Part shown: in pieces, positions 5,654 through 12,492 of the stretch | Numbering within the stretch: the stretch's first letter is position 1 | How the letters are laid out: each line of letters begins with the position of its first letter | The notes under the pieces: model-generated | What the model was told of the DNA's origin: nothing | What the model saw: the letters and a program-made list of their open reading frames with translations, nothing else | The model's database searches: none | Origin: Chloroflexota bacterium | Lineage (GTDB): Bacteria > Chloroflexota > Anaerolineae > B4-G1 | NCBI GenBank assembly: GCA_011046405.1 | Contig: DSAR01000271.1 | Coordinates: forward strand, 1 to 16,684 | Length of the DNA: 16,684 nucleotides | Reading direction: 5' to 3' | Made by a program: the position numbers and the translations under genes

Positions 5654-6760
5654 ATGGAAAGGAATATGGAGCTTTCAAAACGACGTCTGTTGATCATCCT
5701 TCCGCTGTGGGGTATCCTCGTGCTCCTAGTGGGAACGTGCTGTGGGGTAAGGGAGCGCCAGGGAGGATTACTTGCGCCGTTCCCATCGGCTGAGGCGCCC
5801 ACACAGCTTCCCGACCTAACCGCCTTCACGACTACTGGAGCCGAATCGACGCCCTCGCCTTCGCCCTCGCCGTCGCCGTCGCCTGTCCCCTCTCCTGGGT
5901 ATGTTGCGTCTACTCCGCTACCGCAGACGACTTTCACCCTGACGATCCTATACACCGGTGAGATCTATGGCGAAATCCTGCCCTGTCCCGGTTGAGGGAT
6001 TGCCATCGGTGGGTTGGCCCGGCGGGCCACCGCAATTGCTCAGTTGAGGGAACAGGTCCAGGGGAGCGTGCTGGTTTTGGATAGCGGAAACTGTTTTCCC
6101 ACCTTGTTGGCAGCGGACGACGATTCGGGAAAGCTGATCGTCAGGGCAATGAATGCTATGGGGTACGATGCACTGGCCTTGGGTACGACGGAAGTTGCTG
6201 CTTTACCCGTTATGCGGGCGCGCTTTCAGGAAGTCGACTTTCCCGTACTCTCTGCTAACGTGGGGATAAGGGGCGCATTGCCGAACGTGCAACCTTACTT
6301 GATCGTGGAGATGGACGGGCATACCATCGCCATCGTAGGGGCGACGGACGAGCGCATCGACCAGCTGGGGGACCAGGTAGGATTGCCCATGGAGGTGGAG
6401 AGCGCAGTAGAGGCCGTCCAGCGCACGCTGCAGGAGGTGGAGGAACGGGCCGACATCGTCGTCGTTCTCTCGAACCTGGATTGGCAGGTGAACGAGACCC
6501 TGGCCCAGGAGGTCCCCGGCATTGACGTCATCATCGGCGCTTCCAGAAGGCGGCTGAACGAAGCGGTTACCGGCCCCGAGGGATTGGTGGTTCTCCAGGC
6601 CGCGGGAACACGGGGTGAGTATCTGGGCGTGCTGACGTTGGGTTTTGATGGTGCTGGGCGCGTGGCGGCCTTTGACGCCCGGCATGTGGCGCTCACTCCC
6701 AACTATGACGACGACCCGGAGATTGCGCGTATGATCCGAGAGCGGGGCACTGGTCCATGA
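5654..6760 (+). CDS. UshA-like lipoprotein, candidate selenoprotein (TGA at 5993)
   Basis: About 368 residues if TGA 5993-5995 is read through. The frame is identical before and after it, and homology to the 5'-nucleotidase/UshA metallophosphatase family continues across: TLTILYTGEIYGEILPCPG-(TGA)-GIAIGGLARRATAI. This makes C111-P-G-U114, a CxxU redox motif in the Cys-containing segment that precedes GGLARRA in relatives. A hairpin lies at 6000-6035. The N-terminus has a hydrophobic segment and lipobox-like LVGTCC (C29/C30), then a Pro/Ser repeat linker (residues 67-81). The usual metal motifs are altered: DxH is ExY, GD is GN, GNHE is GTTE, SHLG is SNLD and GHTH is ASRR. It is therefore probably not a nucleotidase but a redox or metal-binding derivative. 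ATG 5654 is my choice; ATG 5666 is possible. The end overlaps the rhodanese gene by four bases. The alternative is a pseudogene with a nonsense mutation. Confidence 0.72.
6000..6035 (+). promoter_or_regulatory. candidate bacterial SECIS hairpin of the UshA-like gene
   Basis: Starting five bases after TGA 5993-5995, TTGC (6000-6003) can pair with GCAA (6032-6035). Inside, either GGTGG/CCACC (6008-6012 with 6027-6031) or TGGCCC/GGGCCA (6015-6020 with 6024-6029) forms, closing an apical GGC loop at 6021-6023. The loop sits 25 bases after the TGA, and bacterial SECIS elements need a guanosine in the apical loop at about this distance. The region is also coding and GC-rich, so some pairing is expected by chance. 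Confidence 0.5.
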
Positions 6761-7260
6761 GACAACCAGTCAAGTGGCTGTGGTTGGCGGTGTTACTCTG
6801 CACGCTGTTGGCAGCGTGCGTTCCTCGGCCTGCATCGACGGACGCTGCGACCGCAAGAGTAACGGCGACAGCATCCCCCACCACGCCGTCAACCAACCCG
6901 CCAGAGGAGCGCGATGCAGAGGATCGTGACCAAGAGAGCGACGACGGGTACGTACACATCACGCCATCGGAGTTGGCGTTTATGTTGGAGGATAAAGATT
7001 TTCTGTTGATCAACACCCACACGCCGTATGGGTATGAGATCGAACACACCGATGCCCACATCCTGCTCGACGGTGAGGGCCGGTGGTTGCGCCATTATCC
7101 CGCCGACCGGATGGCCAAGATCGTGCTGTACTGCCGCAGCGGGAAACGGTCTACCGTTACCGCCATAGGATTGGTAGCGGCCGGTTACACCAACGTGTAC
7201 CACCTGGATGGGGGGATGCTCGCGTGGCACGCGGATGGCCTGCCGCTGCAGAGTAATTAG
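6757..7260 (+). CDS. rhodanese-domain lipoprotein
   Basis: A 167-residue lipoprotein. The signal peptide ends in the lipobox LLAAC (acylated C21), followed by a Thr/Ser/Pro-rich and then acidic linker (residues 22-63). The rhodanese domain occupies about 64-167, with HITPSELAFMLEDKDFLLINTHTPYGYEIEHTDAH and the active loop YCRSGKRST (C126). That loop is the persulfide-forming site of single-domain rhodaneses. It ends in the typical GGMLAWHADGLPL. It starts inside the last codons of the UshA-like gene (ATGA overlap), so the two lipoproteins are co-translated and probably cooperate outside the membrane, moving sulfur or selenium to or from thiols. Specific substrate unknown. Confidence 0.9.
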   Translation: MRQPVKWLWLAVLLCTLLAACVPRPASTDAATARVTATASPTTPSTNPPEERDAEDRDQESDDGYVHITPSELAFMLEDKDFLLINTHTPYGYEIEHTDAHILLDGEGRWLRHYPADRMAKIVLYCRSGKRSTVTAIGLVAAGYTNVYHLDGGMLAWHADGLPLQSN

Positions 7261-7322
7261 CGCGCTGTGTGCAGGGGGCGGCGGTCACCGCGGATGAAGT
7301 GTGATCCAGGCGAGGAGAGCCA

Positions 7323-7529
7323 ATGGACAGCACAAAAGAACGCCTGCGTCGCATCTGGCTGACGCTGCAAGGAGAAGAGATCGTCGAACTGAAGCAGTTG
7401 ATGATGGATCGTGACGTGGAGGGGACGAGAGCGTTCTTTCACCAGACCGTATTCCCTCGCGTGCGGCGCGCGGCCGATCGGCGGGGGATAAGCGCCGACG
7501 TTCCTTTCAATGGAGATAAACGGTCATGA
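7323..7529 (+). CDS. small protein of unknown function
   Basis: A 68-residue hydrophilic, helix-forming protein beginning MDSTKERLRRIWLTLQGEEI, with a basic C-terminus. GAGGAG at 7312-7317 precedes ATG 7323. No cysteine, membrane segment or motif I recognise. Its stop overlaps the next start (ATGA at 7526-7529), so it is translationally coupled to the MalY-type enzyme and may be its partner or regulator. No function is assigned. Confidence 0.65.
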   Translation: MDSTKERLRRIWLTLQGEEIVELKQLMMDRDVEGTRAFFHQTVFPRVRRAADRRGISADVPFNGDKRS

Positions 7530-8743
7530 ATTTTGACGAATACATCGATCGTAACGAATATCCAACCCTAAAGTGGAGTGGGGCGTTCCTTTCAGAGTAT
7601 TTTGGAAACGAAGAAGCGATTCCGATGTCAGTCGCTGATATGGATCTGAAAGCGCCCCCCGCTGTCATAGCGCAATTGCATAAACGGGTTACACACGGGA
7701 TCTATGGCTATGCGTTTAGACCAGATAGCTATTTCAACGCCCTGGAGACGTGGTATCAAAATCGGCATGGATGGAGAATCGATCAAAAGCACATTGGAGC
7801 GAGCCCATCCATCTTGAGCGCCGTTTCCATCTTGATCAACCAGCATTCAAGTGAGGGGGATGGCGTGATTCTTCAACCGCCCGTTTTCTTCGAATTTCGA
7901 ACGGTCATAAGAAGCAACAAGAGAAAAATCGTCAAAAACCCTCTCAATCTAATAGAAGGACGATACCGGATTGACTTTGACGATCTGGAACTCAAGGCAT
8001 CTGATCCGAACAACAAGATATTGATATTATGTAACCCGCATAATCCTGTTGCCAGGGTTTGGACAAGGGCAGAGTTAGAACAAATAGCCGAGATATGCGA
8101 GCGTCACGATGTCTTTGTCATCGCGGATGAGATTCATGGGGATTTTTTCTTTCCCCCTCACAAGTATACCCCCTATCTGAATGTCTCTGAGACGGCTGTG
8201 CAGAATGGAGCAGCCTGTATCTCGCCAGCCAAGACGTTCAATATCTCAGGTATGGTTGACGCGATAACGATTATCCCCCACGAAAAACACCGCCAACGGT
8301 TCCATAAATTTGCTCATCGTCACCAGATCCACAAGGTGAACGTCTTTGCTTCAGTAGCGATGGAAGCCACTTATCGGGATGGGGCCGCATGGCTAGACGA
8401 GCTGCTGCTTTACATTCAAGGCAATGTCGACCTGGTCAGGGAACATTTGCAGAAAAATAACCCCAGAGTTTCATTGATTGAACCGGAGGGAACGTTCTTG
8501 GTCTGGCTGGATTTCAGAGAACTTGGTTGGGATGCCAAAGAACTGGAGAGGTTTCTATCACAGAAAGCCCAAGTGGCACTGGCCCCGGGCTATTGGTTCG
8601 GTAGAGAGGGCGTGGGGTTTGCGAGAATGACCATAGGTTGTCCGCGAGAAACAGTTCGGAGCGCTCTCAATAACCTTACTGCTGCGCTGCGCCCGGCACA
8701 GGCGGCGGGTTGTGACCCGCCTGGCACAAACATAGATAACTGA
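7526..8743 (+). CDS. MalY/PatB-type PLP-dependent C-S lyase
   Basis: A 405-residue fold-type I aminotransferase-like enzyme of the MalY/PatB (cystathionine beta-lyase) group. Visible family features are AIPMSVADMDL near 31-41, the Tyr-rich HGIYGYAF, CNPHNPVARVW (170-179), the PLP-anchoring VIADEIHGDF (D201) and the Schiff-base lysine in SPAKTFNISG (K236). It would cleave C-S or C-Se bonds of cysteine conjugates or act as an aminotransferase. In this setting, release of sulfide or selenide, or cleavage of an organometal-cysteine adduct, is plausible but inferred. The gene is visibly richer in A/T than all neighbours, suggesting separate acquisition. The last dozen codons run into a palindrome (8704-8721), so the C-terminus may be a recent extension. 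Confidence 0.9.
   Translation: MNFDEYIDRNEYPTLKWSGAFLSEYFGNEEAIPMSVADMDLKAPPAVIAQLHKRVTHGIYGYAFRPDSYFNALETWYQNRHGWRIDQKHIGASPSILSAVSILINQHSSEGDGVILQPPVFFEFRTVIRSNKRKIVKNPLNLIEGRYRIDFDDLELKASDPNNKILILCNPHNPVARVWTRAELEQIAEICERHDVFVIADEIHGDFFFPPHKYTPYLNVSETAVQNGAACISPAKTFNISGMVDAITIIPHEKHRQRFHKFAHRHQIHKVNVFASVAMEATYRDGAAWLDELLLYIQGNVDLVREHLQKNNPRVSLIEPEGTFLVWLDFRELGWDAKELERFLSQKAQVALAPGYWFGREGVGFARMTIGCPRETVRSALNNLTAALRPAQAAGCDPPGTNIDN
8704..8721. repeat. short palindrome GGCGGGT-TGTG-ACCCGCC
   Basis: A 7-bp stem with a TGTG loop at the 3' end of the MalY-type gene. It belongs to a family of palindromes of form CGGRT-TGTG-AYCCG that recurs three times within the MITE at 10628-10791 (10653-10668 and 10672-10687 in reverse, 10750-10765 forward). 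It codes for part of the odd C-terminal tail GCDPPGT of the enzyme. Confidence 0.6.
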
Positions 8744-8853
8744 GTATCATCTCAATAAACCGGGGCAAACTCGCTCGGGCCGGTCTCCTGACCGTGCCCG
8801 CTGTGGCTCGGTCGGGAGACCGGCCACAGCTCCCCAACTTATTGAGAAGATAC
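8744..8853. mobile_element. 110-bp MITE-like palindromic element
   Basis: The ends GTATCATCTCAATAA (8744-8758) and TTATTGAGAAGATAC (8839-8853) are inverted repeats matching at 14 of 15 bases. Inside is a second palindrome with 17-nt arms, 8778-8794 and 8809-8825, paired throughout with one G:T wobble. The left end abuts the TGA stop (8741-8743) of the MalY-type gene. No transposase and no clear target duplication. No gene lies in 8744-8901. Confidence 0.65.
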
Positions 8854-8901
8854 GTGCAGGGCATGCTGGATGCGTAGATCTCACCAATAGAGGGGGTATG
8901 G

Positions 8902-10074
8902 ATGGCCATTTACTTGGATCACAACGCCACCACGCCGCTGCGGGCGGAGGTGCGGGAGGCGATGGCGCCCTATCTGGGCTATCTGGACGGCGTGTTCGGC
9001 AACGCCTCCAGCGTCCACGCCTTCGGGCGGGAGGCGGCCAAGGGGCTCAACGGGGCGCGGGAGCGAGTAGCGGCCGCGCTGGGCTGCGCGCCGGAGGAGA
9101 TTGTTTTCACCGGCTGCGGCACCGAGGCCGACAACCTGGCGATCAAGGGCGTCGCGTATGCCCATCGGGGAAACCACATCATCACCACCTCGATCGAGCA
9201 TCACGCCGTGCTGCATACGTGCCAGTACCTGGAGCGGCGCGGGTTCAGCGTCACCTACCTGCCCGTGGATGGGCATGGTCTGGTGGATCCGGATGATGTG
9301 CAGAAGGCCATCACCGAGCGCACCAGCCTGGTCAGTGTGATGCACGCCAACAACGAGGTGGGCACGATCCAGCCCATCGCCGAGATCGGGCGCATCACTC
9401 GCGAGCGAGGCGTGGTGTTTCACACCGACGCGGTGCAGTCGTTCGGCAAGCTACCCACACAGGTGGACGAGTTGTGCGTCGATCTGCTGACCTTATCGGC
9501 GCACAAGATCTATGGCCCCAAGGGCGTGGGCGCGCTGTACGTCCGTCGAGGCACGCGTCTCGAAGCGCTGTTGCACGGTGGCCATCACGAGCATGGCCTG
9601 CGGGCCGGGACGGAGAACGTGGCCGGCATCGTGGGGCTGGGCCGGGCCGCGGAGCTGGCTATGGCCGAGATGGAAGAGGAGGGGCGGCGAGTGACGGCCC
9701 TGCGAGAGCGTCTGTGGGAGGGCATCGCGGCGAACCTGAAGGGCGTGCGGCGCAACGGGCATCCCACGCGAGCATTGCCCAACACGCTCAACGTCTGCTT
9801 CGAGTACCTGGAGGGGGAGGCGATCCTGATGGGCCTGGATGCCCAGGGCATCGCCGTCTCCACCGGATCGGCCTGTACGTCGGACGTGCTGGAGCCGTCG
9901 CACGTGCTGCTGGCGATGGGCGTGCCGCCACTGATCGCCCAGGGATCGGTGCGCTTCAGCCTGGGGCGGGGCACCACCGACCAAGAGATAGATGACGTGC
10001 TTGAGGCGGTGACCGGCATCGTCCAGCCGCTGCAGGCCGCTTCGCCCCTGTTTGTCGAGGAGATGGGCGTATGA
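8902..10074 (+). CDS. NifS-type cysteine desulfurase
   Basis: A 390-residue class I cysteine desulfurase. ATG 8902 is preferred because AGGGGG (8891-8896) is five bases upstream; ATG 8898 is out of frame. Motifs in order: YLDHNATTPL at the start, FGNASSVHAFG, the cofactor-stacking EHHAVLH (near 99-105), MHANNEVGTIQPI, VVFHTDAVQS, the PLP lysine in SAHKIYGPKG (K202) and the catalytic cysteine in STGSACTSDVLEPSHVL (C325). It removes sulfur from cysteine as a persulfide for Fe-S or other acceptors; enzymes of this group can also mobilise selenium from selenocysteine. It overlaps the next gene (ATGA), an Fe-S protein that it may help mature. Family assignment is firm; nifS versus iscS naming is not decidable here. 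Confidence 0.95.
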   Translation: MAIYLDHNATTPLRAEVREAMAPYLGYLDGVFGNASSVHAFGREAAKGLNGARERVAAALGCAPEEIVFTGCGTEADNLAIKGVAYAHRGNHIITTSIEHHAVLHTCQYLERRGFSVTYLPVDGHGLVDPDDVQKAITERTSLVSVMHANNEVGTIQPIAEIGRITRERGVVFHTDAVQSFGKLPTQVDELCVDLLTLSAHKIYGPKGVGALYVRRGTRLEALLHGGHHEHGLRAGTENVAGIVGLGRAAELAMAEMEEEGRRVTALRERLWEGIAANLKGVRRNGHPTRALPNTLNVCFEYLEGEAILMGLDAQGIAVSTGSACTSDVLEPSHVLLAMGVPPLIAQGSVRFSLGRGTTDQEIDDVLEAVTGIVQPLQAASPLFVEEMGV

Positions 10075-10613
10075 ACGACGTGAAGGACGACGATGTGCTG
10101 TGGCACGGCTTCACCATCACCCACGTCAAGGACTGCATCGCCGATCCGAGCAAGAACCGGGTCGTGGCCGAGTTCTCCGACGACGTCTCGCCGGTGTTTC
10201 CCTATCTGAACGCCACCATCTCCAATCTGATGTACACGCCGGCGGCCAACAGTGTCACCGTCAAGCGCGGGGAGCGCATCCTGACCTTTTACCCGCGGGT
10301 GGCGAAGCTGGCCAAGGTGGATGGGGCCGAGGATGCAAGGGATCAACTGGCGTGGTTCAAGGAACTATGCAACGATACCTGGCGGCGGCGGGAGGAGATC
10401 ACGCCGCTCTACGAGCGGCGCAAGCTGCTGGGACATCTGGACGTCTACCGGCTCTTGCCCGGGCTGAACTGTGGCGAGTGCGGCGAGCCGACCTGTATGG
10501 CCTTCGCTTTCGGATTGTTGATGGATAAGCGCCAGTTGTCCGAGTGTCCGCGCCTGCAGGAAGATGAGTACGCGGAGGGCGGCCGGCGCCTGGCGGAGTT
10601 GTTGGGTCTGTAA
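10071..10613 (+). CDS. Fe-S protein with CFeSP-type [4Fe-4S] domain, paralog 1
   Basis: 180 residues. The C-terminal third carries the four-cysteine motif seen at the N-terminus of the corrinoid/Fe-S protein large subunit: LDVYRLLPGLNCGECGEPTC and a fourth cysteine in LSECPRL (C134, C137, C142, C159; spacing CX2CX4CX16C). The first 120 residues form an uncharacterised domain with the signature FPYLNATISN and a helix NDTWRRREEITPLYE. The same two-domain protein occurs again at 11903-12439. In CFeSP this cluster reduces Co(II) corrinoid to Co(I). The gene overlaps nifS by four bases, consistent with Fe-S loading. An electron donor role for a corrinoid methyl-transfer reaction is inferred. Confidence 0.82.
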   Translation: MNDVKDDDVLWHGFTITHVKDCIADPSKNRVVAEFSDDVSPVFPYLNATISNLMYTPAANSVTVKRGERILTFYPRVAKLAKVDGAEDARDQLAWFKELCNDTWRRREEITPLYERRKLLGHLDVYRLLPGLNCGECGEPTCMAFAFGLLMDKRQLSECPRLQEDEYAEGGRRLAELLGL

Positions 10614-10619
10614 ATAGTG

Positions 10620-10799
10620 ATTTGAGAGTGACTACTCCTCACCTTGTGCCCGCCGGATCACAATCCGGTCACCGGATCACAATCCGGTCACTTGCAGGCA
10701 ACGTGCTGGCTTCCATCACCAATCCGCCGGTGACCTGTGCGACATCGGCGCGGATTGTGATCCGCACCGCACACGTATGCTGAGTAGTTACATTTGAGA
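10620..10799. mobile_element. MITE with perfect 8-bp target site duplication
   Basis: A 164-bp element (10628-10791) bounded by GTGACTACTC and GAGTAGTTAC (9 of 10 inverted matches), flanked on both sides by the identical ATTTGAGA (10620-10627 and 10792-10799). The interior contains an exact 19-bp tandem duplication (10653-10671, 10672-10690) of a CCGGATCACAATCCGG palindrome, and a related palindrome at 10750-10765. It encodes no protein. It separates the first Fe-S gene from the glutaredoxin gene, and the right duplication abuts the glutaredoxin ribosome binding site. Confidence 0.85.
10653..10690. repeat. exact 19-bp tandem repeat, two units
   Basis: Two adjacent identical copies of a 19-base unit beginning CCGGATCACAATCCGG, each itself a 6-bp-stem palindrome with a CACA loop. 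It lies inside the MITE. Two units without unique spacers do not make a CRISPR array. Confidence 0.85.
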
Positions 10800-10812
10800 A
10801 AGGAAGCGTGAG

Positions 10813-11034
10813 ATGATAGCCAAGAGCGTAACGGTTTATATGAAGGAATCCTGCCCGTATTCGCGAGGCCTGATCCGCAAGCTGGAGCGCGACGGTGTGG
10901 ATTACGTCAGGTATGACGTGGACCGGGATGCCGCCCGGCTCGCGGAGATGCTGGCCCTCAACGGCGGACGGCGCGCCGTGCCGACTATCGTGTGGCCCGA
11001 TAAGGGCGTCGAGGTTGGCTTCCACGGTCAGTGA
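10813..11034 (+). CDS. glutaredoxin-like protein (CPYS)
   Basis: A 73-residue glutaredoxin-fold protein. The opening strand SVTVYMKESCPYS contains the monothiol-type active site CPYS (C14, S17). Then come the helix RGLIRKLERDGVDYVRYDVD, the cis-Pro segment RRAVPTIVWPD and the C-terminal GFHG, all in glutaredoxin/NrdH order. AGGA at 10801-10804 serves ATG 10813 and lies right against the MITE target duplication. Loss of the second active-site cysteine points to a monothiol mechanism, for example glutathione-like adduct chemistry or Fe-S handling. Its place between two Fe-S proteins is compatible with cluster delivery, which is inferred. Confidence 0.85.
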   Translation: MIAKSVTVYMKESCPYSRGLIRKLERDGVDYVRYDVDRDAARLAEMLALNGGRRAVPTIVWPDKGVEVGFHGQ

Positions 11035-11081
11035 AAGGTGTAAGCGCGCCGGCCGTGGGCCAGCGAAAGAGGAGATGTCAG

Positions 11082-11124
11082 GTGAATCGAAGCAGAAAGA
11101 TCAAGGTCATTGTCCGCGAAGAGT
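11082..11124 (+). CDS. possible 13-codon leader peptide
   Basis: GTG 11082 has GAGGAG (11069-11074) seven bases upstream and encodes MNRSRKIKVIVREE before TAA 11122-11124, ending seven bases before the next gene. It may be a leader or translational coupler, or the remnant of a lost gene. Too short to judge from composition. Confidence 0.2.
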
Positions 11125-11131
11125 AAAACGG

Positions 11132-11860
11132 ATGAAATTAGATAACACGCAAGTGCTGATGATGGACGATATTCCATTCCAGCCAAACTTGCCGAAACTG
11201 TTGAGGAAGCTGCGCGTGAAAGAGGACACCAGGTACGCCAAGCAGATCGAGTGCCTGCTTGACGAAGCACAGGCCATCGCCAGACCTCGAGCAATGTACC
11301 GGGTCGCCTACGTCGATTCCAGGGACGAGGACAGCGTGGTGATTGGCGGCGTCAGGTTCCACAGCCGCGTGCTGCGGGTCAACTTGGACTCGGTACATCG
11401 TGTATTCCCGTTCGTGGTTACAGGCGGGACCGAGCTGCACGAGTGGATGCAGGCTCAGGACGACATGCTGTTGCGCTACTATGCCGACGTCATCAGCGAG
11501 ACCGCTTTGCGGCAGGCGTCGGCCATGTTGAAGGCGCACCTGGTCAGGCGCTATGCTCTGGGACGCACCTCGACCATGTCGCCTGGTTCCCTGGAGGACT
11601 GGCCCATCCAAGAACAGCGGCCCCTGTTTGCACTCCTCGGCGACCTGGAACAGGCGATTGGCGTGCGCCTCACGGACAGCATGCTGATGATCCCATCCAA
11701 GTCCGTCTCCGGCATCCGGTTTCCGGTCGAGAAGACGTTCGAGAGCTGCCAGTTGTGCCAGCGAGAGCGTTGTCCGAGCAGAAAAGCGCCGTACGACCCC
11801 GATTTGTACGCGAGACGCTATCGCCCCGAGATGGAGGCGGCGTCCGAGGGGCTGAGGTAG
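11132..11860 (+). CDS. methionine-synthase-reactivation-domain-like protein (corrinoid/SAM)
   Basis: About 242 residues resembling the stand-alone relatives of the MetH activation domain that bind S-adenosylmethionine and help re-methylate or reactivate corrinoid cofactors. Recognisable blocks are VVIGGVRFHSRVL, FPFVVTGGTELHEWM, STMSPGSLEDWPIQEQRPLF and the core IGVRLTDSMLMIPSKSVSGIRF. A three-cysteine tail ESCQLCQRERC (C206, C209, C214) follows. I use ATG 11132; an in-frame ATG at 11075 is possible but sits directly on GGAG with no spacing. The gene lies between two CFeSP-type Fe-S proteins, so the trio looks like a corrinoid reduction and reactivation module. No corrinoid-binding protein is encoded in the window, so the partner must be elsewhere. 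Family fairly sure, function inferred. Confidence 0.8.
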   Translation: MKLDNTQVLMMDDIPFQPNLPKLLRKLRVKEDTRYAKQIECLLDEAQAIARPRAMYRVAYVDSRDEDSVVIGGVRFHSRVLRVNLDSVHRVFPFVVTGGTELHEWMQAQDDMLLRYYADVISETALRQASAMLKAHLVRRYALGRTSTMSPGSLEDWPIQEQRPLFALLGDLEQAIGVRLTDSMLMIPSKSVSGIRFPVEKTFESCQLCQRERCPSRKAPYDPDLYARRYRPEMEAASEGLR

Positions 11861-11902
11861 ACGCTGAAAAAGAGGCATATTGAGCATTTGAGGAGGGACG
11901 TG

Positions 11903-12439
11903 ATGTTGATCGAAAAGTACGACCTGGAGGTGACCACCCCGCCGTGCGAACCGGGAGCGGAGCGCTTCAGCGGCGTGGCCCGGCTGGTGACCGACATCAG
12001 CGAGGTCTTGCCCTACCTAAACGCTACCCTGCGCGGCGCGGTCTACAACGCGGCTGTACCGGCTCTGACCTGGAAGAAGGGCGGGCACAACGTCGCCTTC
12101 CACCCCTATCAGATCGCCGTCAGTAACGTCGCGGATCGCGATGCGGCTATCAAAGAGGTGGATGGGCTGATCAAGCTGGTCAACCGCACGTGGGAGCGGC
12201 GCGACGAGATCGAGCCCGACCACGAGGTGCACCGCCGGCCCGGCCCACTGGATCTCTACAAGCTGCTGCCCCAGACCAACTGCAAGGAGTGCGGACAGCC
12301 CACGTGTTACACCTTCGCCCTCAAGCTGGCGGCCGGACACGTCAAGTTGAGCGATTGTCCGGTGATCCAGGATCCGGAGTACGCCGGCCAGTGGGCGCAG
12401 TTGAAGGGTATGGTGGCGGAGGACATACCAGCCATCTGA
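11903..12439 (+). CDS. Fe-S protein with CFeSP-type [4Fe-4S] domain, paralog 2
   Basis: 178 residues from ATG 11903, five bases after AGGAGGG; GTG 11900 is immediately upstream and in frame. Same architecture as the protein at 10071: an N-terminal domain with VLPYLNATLRGAVYN and NRTWERRDEIEP, then LDLYKLLPQTNCKECGQPTC and LSDCPVI (C127, C130, C135, C152; CX2CX4CX16C). The C-terminal part is closer to the CFeSP large-subunit consensus than in paralog 1. Two copies flanking a reactivation-domain protein suggest a heterodimer or two electron-transfer steps. It also precedes a remnant ferredoxin/AOR locus. Confidence 0.84.
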   Translation: MLIEKYDLEVTTPPCEPGAERFSGVARLVTDISEVLPYLNATLRGAVYNAAVPALTWKKGGHNVAFHPYQIAVSNVADRDAAIKEVDGLIKLVNRTWERRDEIEPDHEVHRRPGPLDLYKLLPQTNCKECGQPTCYTFALKLAAGHVKLSDCPVIQDPEYAGQWAQLKGMVAEDIPAI

Positions 12440-12492
12440 CAGCGGAACTGAAATCGCAAGAGATTGAGAGAGCAGAATAAGGAGGACAACAA

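Noticed and set aside
5860..5900. Repetitive TCGCC tract
   Set aside because: It simply encodes the Pro-Ser linker of the lipoprotein; such low-complexity spacers after lipoboxes are common.
10653..10690. Tandem 19-bp repeats as a CRISPR remnant
   Set aside because: The two units are directly adjacent without spacers, lie within a MITE, and no cas genes are present.
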